From the NCBI GenBank assembly GCA_002221725.1, contig NJFT01000389.1, positions 1 to 19,120 of the forward strand: a DNA stretch of 19,120 nt, read 5' to 3'. Positions within the stretch are counted from its first letter, which is position 1; every line of letters begins with the position of its first letter. The position numbers and the translations under genes are program-made. The stretch is from Scedosporium boydii. Its lineage: Eukaryota > Ascomycota > Sordariomycetes > Microascales > Microascaceae. Below are positions 9,828 through 19,120 of this stretch, piece by piece. The notes under the pieces are model-generated. The model made no database searches. It was not told the origin of the DNA and was given only the letters and a program-made list of their open reading frames with translations.

Positions 9828-10526
9828 ACGACACCCAAACATCCACTGACGATGGAGGGTACGAGGGAAGGATGCGGACTCGATGGCATTTGCTGAACGC
9901 CTGGATGTATACACAAATCGTCGCTGCTAGGGAACTAAGCGCGATTATACAGGGCACAAGCCATGCCTAGACAACCCCTTAACCCTTCTTCTACACCTAA
10001 AAAGCCGAAAGGTCAATCTTGGACCCTCTTTTTCTTCTTTACGGGGTCTACGACGATGGGTGCCATGTGGGAGTGTTTGTGGATTGGCGGATGGACGAAT
10101 GTCGGAGTGCTTGTCGATCGACAACAGTGATGATAATGATGGTCGCGTAGGAAACCTGTCTTTCTCTCTCTCTCCTTCTCTCTCTCTCGAACAGCCCGCT
10201 TCATGAAGTACATTTTTTAAGCAACTCTGATTACCAGGTTTTTGCTGGTCATACTTGTTTTTTACCAGAGGATATACGGAGTGAAGGGATATGCTTCCCT
10301 GACTGTGCTGTACTCCTAATGTTAAGTTTGCACCAACCCGTACCCAGAGTCTTCCCGTGGTTATCTATGGCATCCCGGCCGTAAAGTGATGCTATGAGAG
10401 GAATTTCGGCGCTTGTGAAGCACAACGAGACTCTACTAAGTCGATAGAACTTCATTTTACATATTTAGGAGAGAGCCATAGTCCTTCATAACTGTGTATT
10501 AATATGGCTCATATGAAATGAAAAGT
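9828..10526. other. Tail-to-tail spacer between cofilin and the Get5-like gene
   Basis: The two flanking genes converge here, so this stretch should hold both 3' untranslated regions and terminators. A (CT)n microsatellite lies at about 10159-10190. No coding frame with family features, no tRNA and no mobile-element end was seen. Confidence 0.55.
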
Positions 10527-11236
10527 CTATTTCCCCTTATTCTCCTCCCAGCTCTTCTTAAACAACACCGCCAGCTCCCCGCCCACCTTCTCATCCTTCA
10601 CCCTCTCCACCAAGAACCCCTTCAAATCGCCCCAAAACGCCTCCGACTCCACCACCTTCTCCGCGCCCTCCTCACCCTCCGGACCCGTCGCAGCCCCAGA
10701 CGTGGCAGCCCCCGGAGCAGCAGGTGTCTTCAGCACCGCAGCACCCCCCATAACCATAACCGCCAACTCCAACGTATCCTCCTCCCCCTCAAGCAGATCC
10801 TTCACGATCTTCGAATCAGGGACAGGCTTCTTCCGGTGCAGGATGCGCGCCTTGTCGACGGGAACGCCGGCCTGGGAAGACAACGCTTGCTTGAGGTCGA
10901 GGATGGAGGTTTGCGGGGTTGCGGGGAGGGAGAGGTTGAGAGGGGGGTTGCGGAGGGATTTGAGGGTTATTGTTAGGGGTTTGTCGGCTTGCGGTTGGGT
11001 GGTAGTTGGTTTGGACATTGGTCTAGACATTTTGGGGAGGATGATCTGCGTTGTGTGTTAGTGTTTGTATTCTTCTAGGATATAAGGGTGTAGATGAGAG
11101 TGGTCAGAAGTGAGATGCTTACGGCTGGACGGTTCGCGGGGAAGGAGCGCGGATCTTCGACGTGGTCAGCGGATATGGTGATGGGCCGGGAGTCGAGGGC
11201 CGTAAGGAAGGCCCTGGCGAAAGTGAGTTCTGTCAT
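10527..11236 (-). CDS. get5: Get5/Mdy2-like ubiquitin-like protein of the GET pathway
   Basis: Model: exons 11236-11123 and 11045-10527, giving 210 aa. The intron at 11046-11122 has a GTAAGC donor, a CTAAC branch and a CAG acceptor. The start is the ATG giving MTELTFARAFL; the frame runs further upstream but without an ATG. Residues 1-38 form the N-terminal segment that in Get5 binds Get4. A ubiquitin-like fold covers about 62-138, including the LLEGEEDTLELAVMV strand. A Pro/Ala/Gly/Glu linker follows, then a C-terminal helical block at about 173-205 (SEAFWGDLKGFL, GELAVLFKKSWE) that matches the Get5 homodimerisation domain. In yeast, Get4-Get5 recruits Sgt2 and hands tail-anchored proteins to Get3 for insertion into the ER. 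The domain order and the short N-terminal exon make this assignment good, though it rests on recognition rather than alignment. Confidence 0.85.
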
Positions 11237-11666
11237 GGCGGTGGTATCGGAGGATGGATAGGTTGATGAAGGTGTTTGGTGTGGAGTTGTTTGAATGAGA
11301 GCTGGGAGAGGAGCTGAGAAGCTGGTGTAATTGCTGGACAAGCTTGCAGTCTGCTCGTCGATGTGGTTGTCTAGCTTGGAGCTGTCAACGTCGACAGAAA
11401 CAAGGAACCCCACAATGTTGATAGCACGTTTGGAGGGGAACGTGGGAGCAACGGCGCATCACGTGGAGATAAGATCTTCTTATCGCCGCCCCGCCAAAAT
11501 TTGTTCAAGGAACTTTTTTTTATTTTTTTTTTTTTAATCCAACCTCCAGAGCGAAGTTCGATTGATACCCTTGACTGACGGCGGACTCCCAAAATTTCAG
11601 GGACCCAGCCTTTCTTTTCCTTACCCAATTCCTTCCCAATTTTAATACTGAGAAGTCACACACACG
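11237..11666. promoter_or_regulatory. Divergent promoter region shared by the Get5-like gene and nop2
   Basis: This 430-nt spacer lies between two divergent starts. It holds a CACGTG E-box at 11460-11465, directly followed by an inverted GATA repeat (11468-11484), a near-continuous T tract at 11514-11535, and two AAAATTT cores at 11496-11502 and 11591-11597. The last resemble the RRPE element of yeast ribosome-biogenesis promoters, which would fit nop2. The sequence matches are direct; factor binding is inferred. Confidence 0.5.
11468..11484. promoter_or_regulatory. Inverted pair of GATA-factor sites
   Basis: The arms GATAAGA and TCTTATC are perfect inverted copies separated by TCT. Fungal GATA factors such as AreA recognise HGATAR, so this contains one site on each strand. 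It lies 3 bp from a CACGTG and about 180 nt from the nop2 start. Confidence 0.45.
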
Positions 11667-13583
11667 ATGGGTGTAGGAAGGAGAATCGGCAAAAAACAGG
11701 GCGTCCCCGAACCCCTTTCCGAAGCCCAGCTCGCGAAACTAAAGCGGAAAGCCGGCCTCCCCGTCGACGAGCCCGCCGCCGAATCGCCTAAGAAGAAGCG
11801 CAGACGGACAGCCAAGGGCGCCCAAGTCGAGAAGGAACAGAATGGCGTAGCAAACAAGAAGACCGGAGGAAAGAAGGCGAAGAAGGCGCCCGAGCCTGTC
11901 GAGGATGAATTTTCGGGGCTGAGCAGCGATGAGGAACTTGCTGCGTTGGGGGATGATTTCCTAGGCTCGGACGATGATGAGGAGGGTTCTTCGGTGTATG
12001 ATTCTGCGGAGGAGGATCTTGGCGGTGCGGGTGGCGGGAAGCATGTGTTTTCGGAGGATGAGGACGATTCAGACTTTGAGGAAAAGTTGACGGCGGCTAA
12101 TATCGAGGGTCTTTCGAGGAAATTGGACGAGAAGATGGCCCAAGAGGAAGCAGACGCGCAGGCAGATCTCCAAGAATCCGCAATGCAGACGAATATAGCC
12201 GGCGAAGGCGTCTTCGACCAAGAAGACTCTGACGAAGAACAAGGCGTCAAGACCAACGCCCTGCTCGCCCCCGATCTGCAGCTTCTACGGACCCGAATCA
12301 ACGACAACATCCGCATCCTCGAAAACTTCGCCGACCTCTGCGAAGACGGCCACTCCCGCGCCGACTACACGGCGCAGCTACTAAAGGACATCTGCGACTA
12401 CTACGGCTACTCGGAATTCCTGGCCGAAAAACTCTTCAACCTCTTCACGCCGCGCGAAGCCTTCGAATTCTTCGAAGCGAACGAGAAGCCCCGCCCCGTG
12501 GTCATCCGCACGAACACGCTCCGCACGCAACGACGAGACCTCGCCCAGGCGCTCATCAACCGCGGCGTGACGCTCGAGCCTGTGGGGAAATGGTCCAAGG
12601 TCGGGTTGCAGATCTTCGATAGTAATGTGCCCATTGGCGCGACGCCTGAGTATGTCGCGGGACAGTATATCCTGCAGGCTGCGTCGTCTTTCTTGCCTGT
12701 TATGGCTCTTGAGCCGAAGGAGAATGAGCGCGTGCTTGATATGGCTGCTGCTCCCGGTGGTAAATCTACGTACATCGCCGCGTTGATGAAGAATACGGGG
12801 CTCGTGGTCGCCAACGATCCGAACAAGGACCGTGCGAAGAGTCTAGTCGCCAACGTCTACCGCCTCGGATGTCAAAACGTCGTCGTAAGCAACCACGACG
12901 CTAGGGAGTTCCCCAAGGCTCTCGGCATCTCTTTCGATCGCATCCTCCTCGACGCCCCCTGCTCAGGTACGGGCGTCATCGCCAAGGACCCTAACGTCAA
13001 GACAAACAAGACCCAGCGTGACTTCATGCTCCTCCCGCACACACAGAAACAACTCATCCTCGCCGCCATCGACTCCGTCCGCTTTGACGGAAAGGGAGAC
13101 GCCGGCGTAGTGGTATACTCCACCTGTTCCGTCACCGTCGAGGAGAACGAACAAGTCGTGCAGTACGCGCTAAACAAGCGTCCCAACGTGCGCCTAGTCG
13201 ACACGGGTCTCACTTTCGGGAAGGAGGGCTTCACGAGCTATCGCGGGAAGAAATTCGATCCGACCATGACGCTTACGAGGAGGTATTATCCCCATACATA
13301 CAACGTTGACGGATTCTTCGTCGCGAAGTTGAAGAAGATTGCGCCCGATGGTACTGTGACGAAGAGGTCGAAGCGGGCGGACGGAGATGCTATGGATGTT
13401 GTGGTTGATAAGACGCCTATCGTCGACGATGAGAAGAAGAGCGGTACGGATGGTGATGATTTCGGTGGATTTGATGATGAGGGGGATAAGGCTTATATTG
13501 AGAAGGGGCAGAGGAATGCTATGAGGCGGAGGGGCTTGGATCCGAAGGCGAGGAAAGCGAAGACTGGTAAGACGCAGAAATGA
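11667..13583 (+). CDS. nop2: Nop2, nucleolar 25S rRNA (cytosine-C5) methyltransferase
   Basis: Single exon, 638 aa. The N-terminal 190 or so residues are a charged nucleolar extension: a basic KKKRRR stretch near 45-50, then acidic Asp/Glu/Ser patches. Next comes the RsmB/NOP region, with VIRTNTLRT near 283 and the GATPEY...GQYILQAASS block that precedes the catalytic core. SAM-binding motif I is LDMAAAPGGKS at 357-367. The two conserved cysteines are present: Cys432 in DAPCSGTG and the nucleophile Cys487 in STCS. The core ends with RRYYPHTYNVDGFFVAKLKK. A lysine/aspartate-rich tail follows. In yeast, Nop2 methylates C2870 of 25S rRNA and is needed for 60S subunit assembly. The ATG at 11667 follows a CACACAC leader, and no splice signals interrupt the frame. 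Confidence 0.96.
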   Translation: MGVGRRIGKKQGVPEPLSEAQLAKLKRKAGLPVDEPAAESPKKKRRRTAKGAQVEKEQNGVANKKTGGKKAKKAPEPVEDEFSGLSSDEELAALGDDFLGSDDDEEGSSVYDSAEEDLGGAGGGKHVFSEDEDDSDFEEKLTAANIEGLSRKLDEKMAQEEADAQADLQESAMQTNIAGEGVFDQEDSDEEQGVKTNALLAPDLQLLRTRINDNIRILENFADLCEDGHSRADYTAQLLKDICDYYGYSEFLAEKLFNLFTPREAFEFFEANEKPRPVVIRTNTLRTQRRDLAQALINRGVTLEPVGKWSKVGLQIFDSNVPIGATPEYVAGQYILQAASSFLPVMALEPKENERVLDMAAAPGGKSTYIAALMKNTGLVVANDPNKDRAKSLVANVYRLGCQNVVVSNHDAREFPKALGISFDRILLDAPCSGTGVIAKDPNVKTNKTQRDFMLLPHTQKQLILAAIDSVRFDGKGDAGVVVYSTCSVTVEENEQVVQYALNKRPNVRLVDTGLTFGKEGFTSYRGKKFDPTMTLTRRYYPHTYNVDGFFVAKLKKIAPDGTVTKRSKRADGDAMDVVVDKTPIVDDEKKSGTDGDDFGGFDDEGDKAYIEKGQRNAMRRRGLDPKARKAKTGKTQK

Positions 13584-14384
13584 AGAGGTTTGGAACATCG
13601 AAGGGGTTGGAGTGATGTACTACGTATGGCTTGGTATTATAGTAGTATAGCATGGGAAATTTCCTTTGGGCGTTTTCTAGATTTTGAAAAATGGATTTTG
13701 GAGCTTTAACACGATCTTGGATATATTTGCACAAGTGTTGTGACATACAGAAAGACCAGAAGAAACATCATCTATGGCAGGAAACAAATATAGTAGACAA
13801 CTTCACCAGCTTTTATTGCTTGCTAAAAAGTCTCTAAGTAGTACACTACAGTACAGAAAGATCCAAATCGTACAGAAGGACAAATCAGATCTCCTTGTTT
13901 TCCCCCACCCCAAGAAGTTTCCCAAACGGAACCACTCCAAGGGGAGGAAGAAACAAGTCCCGATCCCAGTTTTGTGGTTTCTTCGCCTGGCCGGGTATGA
14001 GAATGGCGGAGGAGAAAGAGAAGAACGGGATGGGTAAAGATGGGGAGGGAATCGAGGATGGATATAAGAGGGGAAGAGCGGAGATTGGCCCAAGTAGAGG
14101 GTAAGAAAAAGGGAGATGCAAAAGAGAAACAACAGAAAAGTTACAGGATGAAGTACATAAACAAGTTTCCCAACCTTGTATAGTAAAAGAACACCAAAGC
14201 CATGCTCCCCCTCCGTTTTGATTTTTTTTGTTCCTTGAACCACCATCCTCCTCCGAATGAGTTCCAGAGATCGGATAAAAAGAAAAAGTGTTGTGTTACA
14301 GATGCGACATCAAGTCATCGAGTTCATTGTGTGTGACAAGAGGATTACAAGGGAAATGAGGGTAACTGGGGCAGATGAATCAAT
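13584..14384. other. Tail-to-tail spacer between nop2 and hsp60
   Basis: Two convergent genes end here, and the 801 nt should contain both 3' untranslated regions. The frames inside it are short, lack family features and lie across A/T- or purine-rich sequence. I see no RNA gene or repeat of note. Confidence 0.55.
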
Positions 14385-16325
<1,941 letters not shown>

Positions 16326-17204
16326 TGTGACTTTGGGGATGTGTTACGAATTAGAGTACAAGAGGGAAGAGGGAAGAGAAAAGGAAAAGACAATTGCGAT
16401 TAAAAACTAGTCGTAGATAGTACACAGAGATGGCAGCAGCTCTGGATGCTCGAGGTGAGGATGTGGAGGATGGTGAAGAAGCGGGAAGCGGACTTGGGGA
16501 GAATGGAGGAAGGGAGAGAAAGTTTATGAGAGAAAGTTGATGCTCCTTTGGAAATCGATGGAAAAAAAAAATCCGTCCAAATTGTCAAATTGGAGAAGCT
16601 TCTATGGGGAAAGTACGACCAGGTACTTCGGCCTTGGGACTTGGACCAAGCCAAAGAGAGAGAAAAAAATTAATACCACCCCTGTTCTCGGCTGCAATGA
16701 TTGGTCGGAAAGGCGTGGCAGATCCTCGGTTTTATCGGTGTTTGCTGCAACCTGGCAACGACCGGCACACCGGGAATTTGGAACAATCAGAATGCTGGAA
16801 ACTGGGAGCTGTCTTGATTAGGTAAACACAGCTCTGGTTCTTACATAAGTCACCAAGCTCCACATGTCACCCAAGGCAATTGTTGGTTGGATGAGGAGCA
16901 ATGAAGCTATTCGGAACCCTGGAGATCTCGGAGGTGGCACCCATTCAAAGTCACTGTCATTGTTTGATCCCGTTCACCAGTTTTCTATGCTTCTTGAATG
17001 ATGCATTAAATTCAAATTTATTATTCCTACCTCGGTATTTCCCGAGTAATTATGGATGAACTGCTCCCCGAGCTTTGCCACGGCGGTCCGCTGACCTCAA
17101 CTGAATTGAACTGCCACACCCTCTTCCTCCAGCCATTCTGGCCAGCGTGTAATTCTTCAAACATGAGTGGTTTAGTGCAATTATTTCATTACAATACGGC
17201 TTTA
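16326..17204. other. hsp60 promoter region and unassigned spacer
   Basis: The part nearest 16326 is the hsp60 promoter, purine-rich on the plus strand. It contains a candidate heat-shock element at 16594-16603 and the 13-mer CCAGGTACTTCGG at 16619-16631. From about 16990 to 17050 it becomes AT-rich, with a small CTCGG/CCGAG inverted repeat. No gene is supported. Confidence 0.5.
16594..16603 (-). promoter_or_regulatory. Candidate heat-shock element upstream of hsp60
   Basis: AGAAGCTTCT contains inverted nGAAn units with the correct 2-nt spacing (GAA-GC-TTC), about 270 nt before the hsp60 start. Hsf1 normally needs three or more units, and the next GAA is not in perfect register. The site fits the gene's known heat induction, but the match is minimal. 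Confidence 0.35.
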
Positions 17205-18073
17205 CTAGTTTGAACCGGCCCATGACGTCAACCAAGTCAAAAGAAGAGGGAAATCGAATCCGTCAGTTCGATGGAAACAACAAGGGTTTGATAGAGGGTC
17301 TTTGGGGACGAAGTATGCCTCGAGATTCTCCTCCCGGATTGCGTCGGCCACCTTGTCAACCCAGAGGATGTCCTGCGCGTTAAAGTGGGCCACGGCAGCA
17401 CCATGGGAGTTGTCGTCATCGTTGGAGTACGCAGGCTGGAAGTGTTGTTTAGCGCGGGTGTCGAGGTGGGTTTGCCAAAGACGCGCTGGATCCCACTGGT
17501 GGTTTTCGCCGTAGGGATAGGCGAAGGGGGGATGGTCGATAAGTTGATGGCTATAAACGTCAATTCCGTTCTCCTTGATCTAGTGCCCATGATCATGTAA
17601 AGTCCAAGTTTTCTGACTCCGTCATCTCCACATTGAACTGGTCGCCAACTCTGCTCCTGACACGTTCTGCTGTTCCATGGACTTTTCTCGAACCGACATG
17701 ACTTTCCACGTCTGCCAGAGACCAGCCGCGGCATATTTGGCTTTGCCGGAGGGGGAAAACCAAGGTAAAACGTCTTGAAGCGCTCGGTAGATTCGCGTAA
17801 GTGAGTTACTTACCCTATATAGAGATGCTGGGATGCCATTCAAGGTAGGATAGAAGTTGAAGGCGGACGCGCAGTCGATTTATAGCCTTCGTCACAGGGA
17901 AGGGGCCGAAGAGGGGCCGCTCCGGCCGCGATATAAACACCTCGAAAAGCCCCCAGGACAACTACCTGGGCCGGAACGCTCTTCTGGCAAAATAACGTTA
18001 GCAGCGAGACCACTACAAGAGAGAAGATAATACAAACTGTGCGTTCCGTGCCGCCGTCCATGGCAGCATCCAT
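17205..18073 (-). pseudogene. Unidentified, probably decayed protein-coding region
   Basis: I do not recognise a family. On the minus strand, one frame is open from 17579 to 17205 (124 codons) without an ATG. It reads like real protein (GIDVYSHQLIDHPPFAYPYG, HFNAQDILWVDKVADAI). The same frame is open from 17843 to 17622 (73 codons; GKAKYAAAGLWQTWKVMSVR). The two parts are separated by only two stops, at 17622-17624 and 17580-17582. A weak GTGTCA donor at 17663 and a CACTAG acceptor ending at 17580 would remove 84 nt and join them in phase. Upstream, a different frame from ATG 18073 has a hydrophobic stretch (CIIFSLVVVSLLTLF) like a signal anchor. A TATAAAT lies at 17884-17878 and a good GTAAGT donor at 17813. 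This could be a multi-exon gene with unusual introns or a broken copy; I favour decay. Confidence 0.35.
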
Positions 18074-18245
18074 CTCGACCACAAGGGCCAAAACGTTTCG
18101 AGGAAGGCGGATGCAGTGTTTCTTGACGTCCCGGAACCGCGGGCATTTAGGCGACGAGTCTGCGAGCGGGTTGGCAACGACGAAGCTGGGAGGGACTAGT
18201 GAACCTCTTAGTTGATGTCTCGCAAACTTGTCGGATAGGTGGAGG

Positions 18246-19068
18246 CTAGGGAGGCGGCGATGCGACCGAGCCGTCGGGCAAGGCTTTAGAGAACTCTGGG
18301 AGCAGAAGCGATAGGAACCCGATGCCGCGGATGAAGTTCTGCCGCAGCCTCAACATCAGTGCGGGCCGCGTCACCAGCGTCTTCTCCGCCATTGTGGTAC
18401 CTTCGTCAGCAGCCACCGGGCTGCTGAAGATGGCTGTGTCCTCCAGCGTGTCGACCGCCGCCTGTACCCTCCGTTTGGCTACTGTGAGGTCGTCGTTAAA
18501 CTGGATGCATGCCGACATCTATATGGCCTTCTGGGGTGCGCGCTGGCGAGCCGAATTTCGCGACTTGAAGGTTTACGACCTTCTCCTTATAGACAAACTT
18601 CTCCTTTTCGAGGATCTGTAGTGCCTTATCGCGAGCCTTGGCGCTTCTGTGACGCAGGGCGAGGTAAGAGTTCCCGGACCGTGGGATTCTGGCCAGGCCC
18701 TCTCTGGCGGGCTTGACTTGAAAGAACCATTCCGAGGCCGCCTTTATTTGTTGGGCGGAGCGGTTCGTCTCTGCTTTTGGAAAGGCGAGGAACAGAGAGT
18801 CGTCCTCACGCGTGATCTGGGCCTTTTCAGCTTCAGTTAGTCTTTCGTGGGCGTGTTTGCATCTCTTTATGGTGAGTTTCGGGTCGTCGTCGGCGTCACG
18901 CTTGTCCAAGTTGAATTTCTCCAGGGCCTCGAACTTCACCTTTTTATTGCCCGCCGTGATGAATGGGCCAGCACTGGGGGGCTTGCATACCTCCACAGCT
19001 ACAACCTTGCTGGTGTGTGGTTGTTTCTCCAAACCTTCCACCACGTTGGCGTCGACGATCTCGCCGTG
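18246..19068 (-). pseudogene. Unidentified frameshifted ORF at the right edge
   Basis: One minus-strand frame is open from 19068 (just after a TAG) to 18496, about 190 codons, with no ATG except one close to its end. It is Lys/Glu/Ala-rich and helix-like, with a more distinctive centre (SEWFFQVKPAREGLARIP, SYLALRHRSAKARDKALQIL). A second frame from 18518 to 18246 (90 codons; ATG at 18518) overlaps its end by 23 nt and continues the same style (LTVAKRRVQAAVDTLEDTAI), then ends in a Pro-rich stretch. One indel near 18500-18518 would fuse them. I cannot assign a family. A gag-like or other mobile-element protein relic is possible, but no RT, integrase or transposase motif and no terminal repeat was seen. 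The true N-terminus may lie beyond the window. Confidence 0.4.
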
Positions 19069-19108
19069 CTATACGGCATCCAAGCTTGGCACGTGTCCCC
19101 GTGTTCCG

Positions 19109-19120
19109 GGGGGGGGGGGT
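19109..19120 (+). other. Terminal poly-G run
   Basis: The window ends in a long uninterrupted run of G followed by T. Runs like this are often seen at assembly or read ends, so it may mark a contig edge rather than biology. Confidence 0.5.

Noticed and set aside
11642..12316. 224-codon minus-strand ORF
   Set aside because: It is antisense to the charged N-terminus of nop2, and its Ser-rich composition mirrors the acidic and lysine codons there.
17622..18146. Possible UstYa-like (DUF3328) membrane protein, because of an N-terminal hydrophobic anchor
   Set aside because: The HxxHC motifs that define that family were not found, so no family name was given.

Overview
The window is a piece of nuclear genome from a filamentous ascomycete. 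The gene style suggests Eurotiomycetes (an Aspergillus/Penicillium-like fungus), but no species can be named from sequence alone. Supporting signs are short introns (about 49-190 nt) with GTRAGT/GTAYGT-type donors, several CTAAC branch sites just before the acceptor, CT-rich leaders, and conserved single-copy eukaryotic genes on both strands with wide AT- or pyrimidine-rich spacers. Nothing bacterial (operons, Shine-Dalgarno sites, CRISPR) is present.

Layout, left to right. (1) 577-2628, minus: a three-exon mitochondrial PP2C-type phosphatase of the Ptc5 / pyruvate dehydrogenase phosphatase class. (2) 4350-7439, plus: a three-exon nitrilase-superfamily protein resembling the N-terminal amidase Nta1, followed by a disordered tail of about 640 residues. 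Its expected catalytic cysteine is read as serine. (3) 8852-9827, plus: cofilin, six coding exons, the first only the ATG and the second only 11 nt. (4) 10527-11236, minus: a Get5/Mdy2-like ubiquitin-like protein, two exons. (5) 11667-13583, plus: Nop2, the nucleolar 25S rRNA m5C methyltransferase, intronless. (6) 14385-16325, minus: mitochondrial chaperonin Hsp60, three exons. (7) 17205-19068: no recognisable complete gene, only several short or frameshifted minus-strand reading frames that look like decayed or unidentified protein-coding sequence. The window ends in a run of G.

The six confident genes are independent housekeeping functions: mitochondrial metabolism and folding, actin turnover, tail-anchored protein targeting, ribosome biogenesis and possibly N-degron processing. 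They form no pathway cluster. Two pairs are head to head and may share promoters (phosphatase/amidase-like over 1.7 kb; get5/nop2 over 430 nt). Two pairs are tail to tail (cofilin/get5 and nop2/hsp60). For every spliced model the summed exon length is a multiple of three, and the joined frames restore family motifs across each junction.

The items most worth a second look are the Cys-to-Ser change in the amidase-like protein, the fragmented cofilin start, the GATA inverted repeat in the get5/nop2 promoter, and the unassigned right end. I did not find convincing evidence for a new multi-gene system.
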